Below the pieces are notes generated by a model, which did no database searches, had not been told where the DNA came from, and saw only the letters and a list, made by a program, of their open reading frames with translations. This document shows, piece after piece, positions 10,828-22,939 of a stretch of 64,000 bases of DNA. Origin of the DNA: Nyssa sinensis (taxonomy: Eukaryota; Streptophyta; Magnoliopsida; Cornales; Nyssaceae). The stretch spans positions 17,248,985-17,312,984 of the forward strand of contig CM018038.1 of assembly GCA_008638375.1 (NCBI GenBank). Reading direction: 5' to 3'. The translations under genes and the position numbers were made by a program. Numbering within the stretch: position 1 is the stretch's first letter; each line of letters begins with the position of its first letter.

Positions 10828-11627
10828 CAAAGCTATTATAAGTTTCAAGATCTAGCCATCTAACTGGCAGAAAGCAGTTTGCAACAAATGGTTTCAAAAG
10901 AAAGGCCATTATAAGCCTCATTTTTTTATTTTGAGGCAAATTTTGCTGTTTTGGTTGCGAATTCATACTATCATAACTTGGTAATCTATTATCCGTATTT
11001 TGTGAATTGTATAAGCATTCATGTATTTTTTTGAGATCTAGCCATCCGAAACAACTAAAGGCAGTTTTCAATGCCTGTTTTAAGAAAATAAGCCATTATA
11101 AGCCTCAAATTTTAATTTTTAGGGCAAATATCATTGTTTTCGATGCTAGTTCTAAGAAAAAAGGTTGTCATAAATTTTCATTTTTGAGTAAAATTTCGTT
11201 GTTTGGGCTACGGATTCAAACAACTATAGCTAGGCGCTCTGTTATTCGATTTACGCGAACCATATGTGCTTTTCTTGTATGTATTCAAGATCTAGCCATC
11301 TGAATGGCCGAAGGCGGTTTACGATAAATGGTTTGGGAAAAAAGGCCACTATAAGCGTCATTTTTTCATTTTTGAGGCAAATTTCACTGTTTTGGTTGCA
11401 GATTTAAATTGCCATAAGTTGGCGCTCTCTTTTCCACTTTTCGTTAATTATATATGGATTTCATTTATTTTTTTGAGATCTAGCCATCCAAAACTTTCAA
11501 ACACCATTTTCGATGCATGTTTTGAAAAAAATAGTCCATTATACCCATTATTTTTTCATTTAAGTCAAATTTTATTTTTTGGCTACGGATTCAAACAGTA
11601 TAACTTAGCGCTTTGTTATCCGATTTA
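10828..11627 (+). repeat. Satellite block 3
   Basis: About four monomers with A/B alternation, but with deletion joints near 10838 (ATTATAAG to TTTCAAGATCTAGCC) and 11139 (a TTTT microhomology). It ends abruptly in a B monomer at GATTTAC, where LTR-4 begins without a TSD. Confidence 0.88.
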
Positions 11628-13394
11628 CAGTGGCAGGTAGGGTCATGGGCCAGATATCGGGCCGCGTCCTGACCCACTATTTAAATCGGGTTTGGGTTAA
11701 ATGAAAAGTACGTCGTTTTAGCTTAAAAGGATTAAAAATAAAAATAATAATAAAATATTAGGACTGACGTCAGCATGATGTAATGAACTGGTTGGTTCTT
11801 CACTGTTTGGGACCGGTTCACTTAAAATCTAATTAAAACAATTGGTTTTATTTAAATAGTTTTCAAAAATTATGTTTTGGCCCCTACTAGTTTCTAAAAT
11901 TACAATTAGATCTCCAGAACCTTCAGTTAATTGTAAAATGACCCCTAATAGTTTTGATTAATTATGAAATGGCCCATAAATTAATTAAATATTAATTTTA
12001 AATCCCTTTAATTATGTAAAAAATTACCAAATTGCTCTTAGGCAAAAAATATGCCAATTAAAATAAAAGAATAGTGCAACCCAATATTTTTGGACATTCC
12101 GAACTCAACGACGAAGTTCGATTTATGAAATTAAATCTCAAAAAATACGAATGGGCAAACTAGAATAATTTCACATATGTCTTTATGATTAATTAAGTGA
12201 CCAATTTAATCCCGATGATTGTAAAAATACGTACCTTAACATTTTGGGACATTCCAGACCCAATGGCGGGATCCGTTTTGTGAAACGAAGTCCCAAAAAA
12301 ATAGGCGCATGAAATGTTAAAATTACCATGTTACCGTTAGTAATCCAAAAACTAGTTAAATGTCAAATGCGACATATTCTGACTTTATTTGACATTCTGG
12401 ACTCAATGGTGGGTCCGTTTTAGCAAACAAAGTACCGAAAGATATGACACATAAAAGTGTAAGATTACAAAAATGCCCTAGGCTTAATGTACGTTACATG
12501 TATGGAAAATAAGATCCGGGAAAGCCTAAATTAATTATATTCGATATTCCGGACTTGATGGTAACATCCCTTTGAGGAAATAAGACCTGGTAACAAACTA
12601 AAAAAGAACGAATACGTCCTTAGGACTTAATGAAGTTACCAGAAGTACAAAAATGAAATTAATAAGTCCACATAAATGATATAAAGACCGAGTAGACTCA
12701 AAATGGAGTACGAATACATAAATTTGTGTACGAAAAAATAAGGGACATTAAAAAGTATAAATTACCATAATGCCCTTGAAGGGCTAAATAAGATATAAGG
12801 CATTAGGGAATCCTAAATTAGAAATTTGAAGACCATTAATTGAATAGACTAAGTTCAAAGGAACTTAAAACACTGAATAACAATGTTTGAGATTAGAATG
12901 AATACTAATTCATTATGTAATATATTTTTGATCCGTGATTATAGGATCATCCAAATGTTGAAAAATGGAAAGAAAGTTATGGGATAGTAACTGCATGGGA
13001 ATGCGATGCTAAGAACCCAATGTAAGTAAACCTGAACTCTAATATGTAGTATTTCCTTAGCCATGTCATAATTATATTTTTCTCGATGCTGCCAATTTGT
13101 ATTCTTATACATACTTGACATTTATTGATTCCACAATTTGATACATGTTCTACCTTGTGGATATGTTGAGAATTTGATTATCAATACCTTGACGTGATTG
13201 CTTGTTCATTTTTATATCCTACTTTGGATATTGGAAAATTGCTATGTTTTTCACTACTAAGAATTTGATATTCCACATATATGTACATCCCTTATAGAAT
13301 TCTAATGATCATTATATTATTATGAGTGCCAAGAGTTGTGCTCTATCACAACGTTCATCTGATTTCATAGATGTTGTTTTGGACCTACGGGTCG
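11628..13394 (+). mobile_element. LTR-4, left part (5'-truncated group IV LTR)
   Basis: Satellite changes to LTR sequence at about 11628, in the middle of the LTR plan (a stretch equivalent to the GGGTCGGG-rich region near 7900 in LTR-3). The first ~1.6 kb of the LTR, including the tRNA-like segment and donor, is therefore missing. Degenerate units with GGACATTCCGGACTCAA and TACCAAATTGCC follow. LTR-5 interrupts it at 13395; the remainder resumes at 18663. The missing 5' end and missing TSD point to a deletion or rearrangement after insertion. Confidence 0.75.
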
Positions 13395-13814
13395 TGTAAC
13401 ACCCCGACTCTGTATAATTAATAATTAAACAATTAATTATTAATTAGTACCGGCTTAGGGGAATAATTAAGGAAAGTAACCTTAATCTCCCGGTGGTCAC
13501 ACTAGACCAATAGAACAATTAAAACATGTTCGGGAATAGGGTATAATACCCGAACCTAATTACCAATTAATTAGGTGAAAGAATGTCAATTTAACACTGA
13601 CGGAATTCGAATTAATTAGCCACGAAAATCTCGAATGACTAATAAATGACACGGAACCTCTGACACTGTAGATAACTGAAATATGAAACTCTCGGAACAA
13701 ACCGCATCGAAAAAGGAGTTACGGAATGAAAGTTATGAGGCAAACATCAAAAACTGAATTAACGTGCAGCCAAACAGGGCCTTAGCCCAAAATGTGGAAA
13801 AATGGCCAAATTGG

Positions 13815-13893
13815 TGGTCAAGGGGAATTGAACCCTTGACCTATGGAGGAAAAGAATTTTATCCAAAAAACTTATCAGTTGGGCTACCCAGAC
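13815..13893 (-). other. tRNA-like segment in LTR-5
   Basis: Minus strand: TAGCCCAACTG (box A, fits TRGYNNANNNG) and GGTTCAATTCC (exact box B) inside the arm GTCAAGGGTTCAATTCCCCT. It lies 420-498 bp from the LTR start. Confidence 0.55.
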
Positions 13894-14383
13894 CTTTGTG
13901 CCTATATACATAACTTAATTGTATATATCTCTAAATTGCCCCAAGCTGCCACCCAAATTGGCCAATGGCCTTGCATGCAAACCCCATATGATTGGCTTGC
14001 ATCAGCCCACATCAGCCCTATAATTCCACTGATTCTCTGATATATATATACATCCATATATATAGAGATGTATATGTATAGGTATGTATATTAATATATA
14101 TGTATGTACTTACCTAGGGACCTTTAAATATGAGCTATTTGTGAAAGAAATGGGAACTGTTATGGAGGGTGGACAGGTCCGTTAGAGACTAAGAGGAACA
14201 ACATTGTAAGCTGCATGTGTGTGTCCATGGCTTGCATGTGTATGCAAGTGTGTGTGTGCATGTGAGGGATGAGGTGTCTTCATGAGATGCACAAGAAGGA
14301 AGGGACTGAGGGCATGACTGAACTGAGGCAGCCACCGAGGTCGTGCCTGAACCAAGCCAGAAGAGGGACTGCCACTGTTGAAG

Positions 14384-14385
14384 GT
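14384..14385 (+). other. Putative 5' splice site 1 of LTR-5
   Basis: CTGTTGAAG|GTAAAAATTC, positionally equivalent to 7238 in LTR-3. Confidence 0.45.
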
Positions 14386-16318
14386 AAAAATTCAAATTTT
14401 TCCTTCATTTATTGGTTTGAATTTTTAGAATTGTTTTGAGGAAATTCTGAGGCTATAAGGACTGTAATTGCATGCATGTTAGCTAGACTAAAAATCTGGG
14501 TTGTTTAAGCATAAGAAGGACCATCGGACTGCTTGGAATTCAAGCAAAAACCCAAAGCCGTGACCCATCCTCCATGGATGACCTTGCATGCAACCAATCT
14601 GAAATGACCAAAACCAAACCATGTTTGGATGGTCGAGACTTGATCTATAGGTCACGAGAGTTTCCAAAACACCAACCCGCGACCCTAGAGCACTGATTTG
14701 GACCCTCAAAACCGAACCTGTGAGTCTCGGCCATGGAACCCAAAACCTGAGACGAACACTTAAACCGAAATTTGTAAATGGGGAATTGAAGCCCCTATTC
14801 TAAGGGTCACAAAGAACCAAACCGTGTGCGATTTGGTTGAGGAACAAGGCCACACGGCCGAACTGAAATAATGCGCAATAATCGGTTCTACCGAGCTTAA
14901 TCCTTGGATTCGAGGCACCAAATCGATGCCAAGTTGTTGGAATCACTCCTAGGGACTGATTGGAACCAAAAACAGTTGGAAACCGTGCTTGAAATGGCAC
15001 GAAAATGAGAAAATATGAAATCGGGAACTAAGGCAAAACTGGGGGAGAAGATGAAGAAGACGGAGTCGACTCGTCCAACTCGCTTGGGCAGACCGTGTCG
15101 ACTCGGACACGTGTCCACTCATGGGCGTGCCACCTCTTTAGTGGAACGGCACCGTTTCGGTTAAACAGGTTTTGTTTTAAAATCAAAACCCGTCTGTTTG
15201 GAAACTCGGTTAATAAATCTGAATTAGGGGTTAGGTCTGTCCAAACCGTAAATAAGGGGCTGAATTGGGGATAGAAAGAATATGTTATTCCGGTTTTCTG
15301 AAGGAACTGAACCGGTTGGTTCTTGATGGTTTTGGACCGGTTCAACTGATGAACCCTTGAACCCTATGGTTTGAACCCCTAAATCATGTAATTACATTTT
15401 GGACCCCAAATAATTCCCGAAATTACGGATTTACCCCTACTGTTTGACAGAATTGCATAGTGGCCCAGACCTTTGAAAATTTATACATTTAAGCCCTAAA
15501 TAAATTAATTAAATAATAAAATAATTATTTAATTATTTTATTAAATAGGTAAAATTACAATTTTACCCCTAGACATTAAATATGTCAAACGGAGTCCAAA
15601 TTAAGTAAATAAATAGTGTATTTTCACTATTTCAAATATTCTGGACTCAATGGTACAGTCCGATTTTGGAAATACAGTCCCGAAAAATATAGACCCGTAA
15701 GTGATAAATGACCGAACTGCCCCTGATGGTACCCAGACCCAAATAAAAATGTCAGATAGCCTATTTTGACTATCTCGGGCATTCTGAACTCAACAGTGAG
15801 GTCCGTTTAATGAACCGAGGTCCCGAAAAATACAGACACGTAGGTATAAATGACTGAATTGCCCTTAATGATACTCAGGGCCGATTAAACATAACAGACA
15901 GTCCAATTTCACTATGTTGGACGCTCTGGACCCAATGGTGAGGTCCATTTTATGAACTGACGTGCCGAAAAATACGACACATGAAATTACCAAATTACCC
16001 CTGATACCGTACGAGACCTAAACAAAGTCCGATTGGGACGAAACTGATACCGGTAGGAGCCCAGACACTGGTGAGACTGTATACTTGATTAGATGACAAA
16101 TCGGGGTCAGAATTACACAAAACGTAAAATGACCAAAATATCCCTAAGCACTGTAAGTGCAAAGTAGAGGTCGAATAAAGGTCAAACTGATCTGATAAAT
16201 TATCATAGAGATAATTATGAACACTGAAGGGCTAAATAAGACTCCGAAACAGTCAACGCGTAAAATGAGAAATGACCGATGTGTCCCGACGATCTAAAGC
16301 AGATACCAAATGAAGTCC

Positions 16319-16720
16319 AAGGGACTTACAAATTTATACATGAGATATATGGGACGTTCTGAGGACCATGATAGGTCTGGGGCAAAAATGACAAAATTAC
16401 CATTTTGCCCCTAAGACTAAATAAGTACCCAACTGATACCAATTAAAGTCTAAAAGACTTAAAACTTCATATATACGATATATGGGATATTCTGAGGACC
16501 ATAACAGGGTCCGGGATAAGAATGGCAAAATTACCATTTTGCCCCTATGGTTAAAATGAGAACCTAACTGATACCGATTGGAGTCCAAAGGACGTAGAAC
16601 TTTGTACTTAAGATATAAAGACTATTCCGAAGACCACGACAGGGTCCGGGACAAGAATGGTAAAATTACCATTTTGCCCCTAAGGTTGAATGAGTGCCTG
16701 ACTGATAACAACTGAAGTCT
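16319..16720 (+). repeat. 134-bp tandem repeat in LTR-5 (3 copies)
   Basis: Units start at 16319, 16452 and 16587, and the next start motif is at 16721 (spacings 133, 135 and 134). Each has ATTCTGAGGACC-type and TACCATTTTGCCCC motifs. Homologous to 9221-9622. Confidence 0.9.
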
Positions 16721-16908
16721 AAATGACTTAGGATATAATCCTAATAACTGCTAAGCCTAATTAAAGAATGAAATAGCCTCGGGTGAGACCCAATGGAAGG
16801 GCGATAGGCTACTAGGCTATCTTAGGTAATCCGATAGATACCTAAGATGACGAATGAGACCTGAATGGATGAGTTCTGATCTGTCTGTGATTGATGATTA
16901 TTATTCAG

Positions 16909-16980
16909 GATATACATGGAGATGCCTGACGTACCTGGAGGTTATCGGATTATTTATGCAAGGAAATAAGCGTAAAGTTT
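16909..16980 (+). other. Putative middle exon of LTR-5 leader
   Basis: 72 nt between TTATTATTCAG and GTGAGTAACTTC. Nearly the same length and sequence as in LTR-3 and LTR-11. Confidence 0.5.
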
Positions 16981-17379
16981 GTGAGTAACTTCTGACACTG
17001 TTTTGATACTGTCCCTTGATTTACTGATCTGTTTTGAATGCAATTATTTAAGTGCAATTATTTAAATGCATGCCTTTTCGTACTATATCACTTATGACAT
17101 GGTTTTAGTCTTTTTAAATAATTGACTATATTCCTGATCCCTGTGCTAGCATTCCGTACTGTTTTGCCCGTTTTGAACTGTTGAGATAAAATAGATATAT
17201 TGAACCATTATTTCCGAAACGATTAAATAAACCATGTGATATAGGCAAAGAACAACATTTTGTTGTATCGTACCGCTTTGTATAGTATACTGTCTGAATG
17301 CTATATTGTTTAAATGTATGTACTTAATGTACGCCCTTTGTATCACATTCCACGTGATGTGCTTGTATCCTTCGAATTA

Positions 17380-17960
17380 GGAATTTCGTTTAGTTCGGTT
17401 ATGTGCTGTCCATTAATGATATGTCTGCCTCGATTGATATGTTCCGTCCGGCTCTGACATGTTCCTTCCGTTAATGAGGTTAAGTCCGCCTTGATTGATA
17501 TATGGTCCAGTTCCGTTGTGTACTGTCCGTTGATGATACGTCTGTCTTGATTGAAACATTGTTCAGTCCAGTTATGATTAGTTCCGACAGTGATGTGTCC
17601 CTGACTTGATTGTTATATTGTTTCTACCCAGTTCCGTTATGTTGTGTCCTGTTCATGATTTGCCTGTGTCTTGATTAGTGTATTGTTTCCGTTTAGTTCC
17701 GTTATAATTTTATCCGTTCGCGATATGCCTTTGCTTGACTGATGTATTGTTACCGTCCGATTCCGTTATATTCTGTCCGTTAATGTTATGTCTGCCTCGA
17801 TTGATATGTTCCGTCCGGTTCTGACATGTTCCGTCCGTTGATGATCTGTCTGTCTTGATTGATATATGGTCCAGTTCCGTTATGATTCGTTCCGTTAATG
17901 AAGAGTCTGTGTCTTGACCGATATATTAGAAATAGTTATTGTTCTGACCGATTGGTTATG
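17380..17960 (+). repeat. Degenerate ~62-bp array in LTR-5
   Basis: Around nine imperfect units built from TCCGTTATGTTCTGTCC, ATGATATGTCTG and CTTGATTGATATATTG. A similar degenerate array with the same words is at 50210-50460 in LTR-11, so it is an ancestral component of this LTR group. Confidence 0.75.
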
Positions 17961-18171
17961 TCATGTTCCGATCCGTTTGTATTGTCTGTTCGATTCTGTT
18001 TTATTGTACTAGACTGCTTATGAAATGGATTTCTAAAAATAGTTATTTTTGTAATGACTAAATTATCCATGTGCCTTGGGAGCACAAAACTGGTTTTGAA
18101 ACCCATGATAGGGAATCTGTGTTACTCACTGGGCTTATTTAAGCTCACCCCATTATTCTGACATTTTTCAG

Positions 18172-18299
18172 GAATTACCTCCATTGGATTAGAAGGTACT
18201 ATGACATGACGTGAATAGGCCAAGTGGCATCGCAAGTAAGGATCTGACGGCACTGAATTGTAGAGACTGGTTTATTGTGGATTGAACCTGGTTATTCCG
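18172..18299 (+). other. Putative 3' exon of LTR-5 leader
   Basis: 128 nt between CTGACATTTTTCAG and TTATTCCG|GTGAGTGG. Same core (CTCCATTGGATTAGAAGG) as in LTR-2 and LTR-3. Confidence 0.48.
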
Positions 18300-18662
18300 G
18301 TGAGTGGTATGTTATGACTGACTTGACTGATATATACTAGATAGACATGGCTCATGGAACTAATGGTACTCTAGAGATATTAGATCTGCTCTGTTGTTAT
18401 ATGCTTAATTTTAGATATGCTCTGAGATTAGAATTGTTGGCTGACTGGATTTAGTCTTGCTCTGTGATACATATTCTTATGATGGATAAGTGAGTTGCAT
18501 TCCCGTGACACAAAGAAAAAGTTTTAAATTCCGCTGCATCTGACCCTACAGTTGGAGTGCAATTCGTCGGAAAGTTCAGAATTTGCCTTTGGTTGGTTGC
18601 GTTGCGACCGACTGGCAGTCACGTCCTCGACATCCGCGTAGGGTGGGGTTCGGGATGTGACA

Positions 18663-19615
18663 GGTCGGTGATTAGGAATGATAGCCAACACTTAGTCCAT
18701 GGAGGACACGATATATGATAAGAGCTCTTGTGCTATTTAGGAACCCGAATGAGGGGTGAACCTAAATAAGTGCTTTTGGGGGTAGCTGGGCCCTATTTGT
18801 TGATGCATCTCTTTTGTTAGAATCTCATATCTTTTTTGAATCATAATATGATAATGCACTCTTTGGTTATTGATATGCTTTGCAAGCCTATCATTGGATT
18901 CGATTTGGCAATTTGTGATATTTTGTGATATTTGGCAGCTGATCGTTGTACAGGCTAAATCTCTATTCTTGATTTGTTAAACCATTTACATTACTTTTTT
19001 CGACTGCTTTGAGATATGCCTTTTGGACCCACGGGTCATCCTTGTTGATCTATTTTCCTTTGTGACTGGCTATTATTAAATATCCTTTCGCTTGCCATTT
19101 GGTTGTATTTTGTTGCCTAAACTAACCCTGTCCCATGGAAGAGCGAGGGAATTTATTTACTGAGCTAATTTAGTTCACTCCATATTTATAACCATTTTCA
19201 GGTAGCACCGTATGAAAAGAAATTCAATGAAGCAACTAGTGGAGCTAGTGATGTGCTTATGAGCAATATTGATGATGTAGACTCCAAATCATAATTTAAA
19301 CATGTATTCTGTAAGGTTGATATTTATATTAGGTATTATGATATTGTATTATTAGAAATGATGTCAGACTTAAATGATGATTCATGCTGATGAAAATTGT
19401 ACTTGAAGATATTCTGATTGATGGTTGTTGGAGTTCGGTTTGTGATCAGATGAATTGCATTGGTGTAGCTTCCGCATTTAATGATTCATTGATATAAAGA
19501 AAAAGAAAAAAATATTATCACTCTTGTGCAATTCATTTGATTCTGTATGGCCTGTCTGAGTGGCAGTGTCTGTCGTTGCCCCTAATTTGTGCAGGATGGG
19601 TTTTAGGTCGCGACA
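18663..19615 (+). mobile_element. LTR-4, right part
   Basis: Continues the interrupted LTR-4 from the duplicated GGTCG and ends TTTTAGGTCGCGACA at 19615, directly against a type A satellite monomer. It shares the GGGGGTAGCTGGGCCC block with LTR-1 and its terminus with LTR-9 (reverse complement). An acceptor-like ACCATTTTCAGG lies at 19191-19202. Confidence 0.8.
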
Positions 19616-20849
19616 CTAACTGTCATAACTTGGCTCTCTGTTATCATCTTTTTATGAATTATATATGCATTTCATGTATTGTTTTTAGATCTAGCCATTC
19701 GGAACTACCGAAGAAGGTTTTCAATGCCTGTTTTGAGAAAAAGACCATTATAAGCCTCAATTTTTTACTTTTGATGCAAATTTTGTTGTTGTGGCTGGAG
19801 ATTCAAATAACGATAACTTGGTGCTCCGTTATCCAATTTACGTGAATCATGCATGCATTTCATGTATTTATTCTAAATCTAGCCATTTGAATGGCCGAAG
19901 GTGATTTGCGACAAATGGTTTGAGAAAAAAAGTAGTTATATGCCTCATTTTTTCATTTTTGTGGCAAATTTTGCTATTTTGGTTGCGGATTCAAACAGCT
20001 AAAAATTGGCGCTTTATTATCCGCTTTTCGTGAATTATATATGCACTTCATGCATTTTTTCAAGATTTAGCCATACAAAACTGCCAAAGGTAGTTTTCGA
20101 CTCCAGTTTTGATTAAAAAAAGCCATTATAAGCCTCAATTTTTCATTTTTGATGCAAATTTCGCTGTATTGGCTGCAGATTCAAGTAGCTATAACTTGGT
20201 GCTCTATTGTCCAATTTACGCGAATCATAAGTGCATTTCATGTATTTCTTCGAGGTCTAGCCATCTGAATGGCCAGTGGCAGTATGCGACGAATGGTTTG
20301 AGAAAGAAGGGCATTATAAGTCTGAATTTTTTATTTTTGAGGCAAATTTCGTTGTCTTGGCTATGGATTCAAACAACAATAACTTGACACTGTTATTTGC
20401 TTTCCTCGTATTATATATGCATTTCATATATTTTTTTGAGATATATCCATTCAAAACTTCCAAAAGCAATTTTGGAGGCCTGTTTTGAGAAATAAAGGCA
20501 TATAAGCCTCAATTTTTCATTTTTGAGGCAAATTTCACTATTTTGGCGCGTATTCAATCAACAATAACTTGGTGCTCTGTTATCCGATTTAAGCAATCCA
20601 TACGTGCTTTTCATGTGTGTATTCAAAATCTAGCCATTTGAATGCTTTCAGAAGAAAGGCCATTATAAGTCTCATTGTTTCATTTTTGAGGTAAATTTTG
20701 TTGTTTTGGTTGCGGATTCATATTTCCGTAACTTGGCGCTTTGTTATCCTTTTTTTGCAAATTATATAAGAATTCATGTATTTTTTTGAGATTTAGCCAT
20801 CCGAAACTTCCAAAGGCAGTTTTTGATAACAGTTCTGAGAAAAAAGGCC
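19616..20849 (+). repeat. Satellite block 4
   Basis: About 6.5 monomers in A/B alternation. A deletion joint at about 20648 (TTTGAATG to CTTTCAGAAGAAAGG) shortens one B monomer. The block is cut at AGGCC by LTR-6. Confidence 0.9.
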
Positions 20850-21767
20850 TGTCACAACTTGAAACCCACCTTGTGTGGATTAAGGGGACGCGACTGCCAC
20901 CCTTTGGCCGGGTGCCGATGGACCAAAGTAACGGTGTCGAACGGCGGTGCAGCCAGGATTGCAGTTGCAGAAGCGTGAAAAACTCTTTTTTTCTTCTTTT
21001 ATATTTTTTGCACATCCACTTGGTACTGCCGCTCTTCAGAACGATACACATGTCATACATTCAGAGCATACTAAAACTTTTAAAGTTATACATATTACAT
21101 ATCCATTTGCCCTCTAGGACTTAATTGCATAACTTGTCCAAAAATTACTACATCAAAATTGACCAATTATGTGTCCTAGTATCTCCCAAAATTTGCTAAT
21201 CAAGTGTGGAGCTCCCTATGCCCTTCCTCAATACGGGCAAGGCTCCCAACCATCTTCCTCACCTCAAATAGTCATGGGTAACAAATACATGTGAGCTTTA
21301 TGCGAAGCTTGTGAGTAATTCCAGTACCTTGTCATGGGTTTTCAACTAGTAGTGGGTTAGTTATAAGAAAGTTTATAAAAAAATTCACTACCAATTGCTC
21401 GTATACTTCAGATACAGAATACATGATTCCTAAAAACAGATAGCATGAAGCATTCAACGCATTCAGGCTAGGCACATACTTCTTCAAATACAGGATATAA
21501 GAAACTTCAAAACACGTAACACGAAGCATTTTAAAGAATTCGAGTAAAACAGATATTGCACATATGCAAGTACAAGGATCTTCAAAAAGAACCTTACAAA
21601 TTTTTAGGTCAACTAGTTCTAGGGTTTCCAAGCTTCAAGCCTTACAAATCTTCTTCTATTTTTCTTCGTTTTTCAATATCATATGCATGCATGCATTTTA
21701 TACCCCTAAACAGTATGTTTTAATAATGTTTTTCTAGAGAGAGAAACATATAGTAGGTTAGGGTTTT

Positions 21768-21769
21768 AC
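21768..21769 (-). other. Putative 5' splice site 1 of LTR-6
   Basis: Reverse strand CATTAAAG|GTAAAACCCTAA, followed by TTTCTCTCTCTAGAAA as in LTR-7 and LTR-12b. Confidence 0.42.
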
Positions 21770-22119
21770 CTTTAATGCAGCCCATTGGTTCTGTTTTTGA
21801 GTCTTAGGACTTGATTAGAGTGTGCTTCCTTTCCTTGTCCTTCTCCCCCTGTTCCTTCTTTTTGTTCCTCTCTCTTCTTCTTCTTATTCTTCTTCTTCTT
21901 TTTTCTCTCTCTACCTCACACACACTCTCTCTAGCCAACCTCACATGCACACACTTACACTCTTACACAGTTCTGAACTCACGCAAGGTCTGGTGTATAT
22001 ATATACATATATTTTTTATAAATTGTTGAGGTGTTGCATGTAACCTCATTAGTTGATATGGGAGGTGGGATGAAATTTATAGTGTATGTATATATATCTT
22101 GTGAGATATATAGGATAAA

Positions 22120-22205
22120 ATGCTGGTAGCCCAAGTGGCTTTTTTTTGGGTTTTAAATTCTTCAATTATTTTCGGTTGAGGGTTTAAGTTTTTGAGGTAG
22201 CAATT
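22120..22205 (+). other. Degenerate tRNA-like segment in LTR-6
   Basis: TAGCCCAAGTGG (22127-22138) is a good box A, but the expected box B has decayed to GGGTTTAAGTTT. It is antisense to the LTR and about 350-430 bp from its 5' end, matching the other copies. Confidence 0.4.
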
Positions 22206-22553
22206 TGGCTTATTTTTTCTCCTTTTTTCCCTTTATGCCTTGTTTGGTATTATACACTATTTTTCCTATTTTTCCCTTATTTGCTTTATTCTCATTTTTC
22301 TTCTTCTACACTTGTATTCTTATTTATTTTTTTCACGTATCGATTTAATAAATCGATGACTCAAAATTTTGTTTCTATTCTTCATGTATCGACTTCGTTA
22401 ATCAAAACCTTGTTATTTTATTTTCCTCACGTACCATTCTTATTCGTCGTATATTTATTTTATTTTTGCCTTCATCATTTTGATCTAATTTTTCTTAAGT
22501 TCCTAATATTTGATTAGTGACTTAATTTATACTAATCGGGTTGGGGTGTTACA

Positions 22554-22939
22554 AGGCCATTATAATTTTTCATTTTTTGAGGAAAATTTAGCTATTTTGG
22601 TGTATTCAAACAAATATAACTTGGCACTTTGTTATCTGATTTATGCAAACCATACATGCTTTTCATGTATGTATTCAAGATCAGGCCATCTGAATGGTCG
22701 AAGGTGGTTTGTGATAAATGGTTTGATAAAAAAGGCCACTATAAGCCTCATTTTTTTCATTTTTGAGGCAAATTTTGTTGTTTTGGTTGCGGATTCAAAC
22801 TGCCAGAACGTGGTACTTTGTTATCTGTTTTTCGCGAATTATATATGCATTTCGTGTATTTTTTCAAGATCTAGCCATCCAAAACTTTCAAAGGCAATTT
22901 TTGATGCATGTTTGTTAGAAAAAAGTCCATGATACGCCT
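22554..22939 (+). repeat. Satellite block 5
   Basis: About two monomers (B then A) between LTR-6 and LTR-7, cut at CGCCT. Confidence 0.92.

Larger units (their letters stand above)
13395..18662 (+). mobile_element. LTR-5, solo LTR nested in LTR-4 (5.3 kb, TSD GGTCG)
   Basis: Starts TGTAACACCCCGACTC and ends GGTTCGGGATGTGACA, with GGTCG at 13390-13394 and 18663-18667. Removing it rejoins LTR-4 at CTACGGGTCGGTGATTAGG. It follows the LTR-3 plan closely: antisense tRNA-like segment, (TA)n at 14040-14100, donor at 14384, 134-bp module, two exon candidates and GGATTAGAAGG. It adds a ~62-bp degenerate array at 17380-17960. There is no coding capacity for retrotransposon proteins; frames seen here are short and uninformative. 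Confidence 0.9.
20850..22553 (-). mobile_element. LTR-6, solo LTR (1.7 kb, TSD AGGCC)
   Basis: In element orientation it runs from 22553 (TGTAACACCCCAACC) down to 20850 (GTTTCAAGTTGTGACA). AGGCC flanks it at 20845-20849 and 22554-22558, and the empty site rebuilds AAAAAGGCCATTATA. It is the shortest intact-ended LTR here. It keeps the tRNA-like segment, the donor and the 3' region but lacks the 2-3 kb of tandem modules in between. Group II by its similarity to 23400-23600 (LTR-7) and 51880-51960 (LTR-10), including the motif for GAGCAATTGGTAGTGA. Confidence 0.88.

Noticed and set aside
20850..22553. Host gene with introns, suggested by pyrimidine-rich tracts and good splice-like sites
   Set aside because: The same sites recur at the same positions in other LTRs and no coding exons are present. 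Treated as LTR leader signals.
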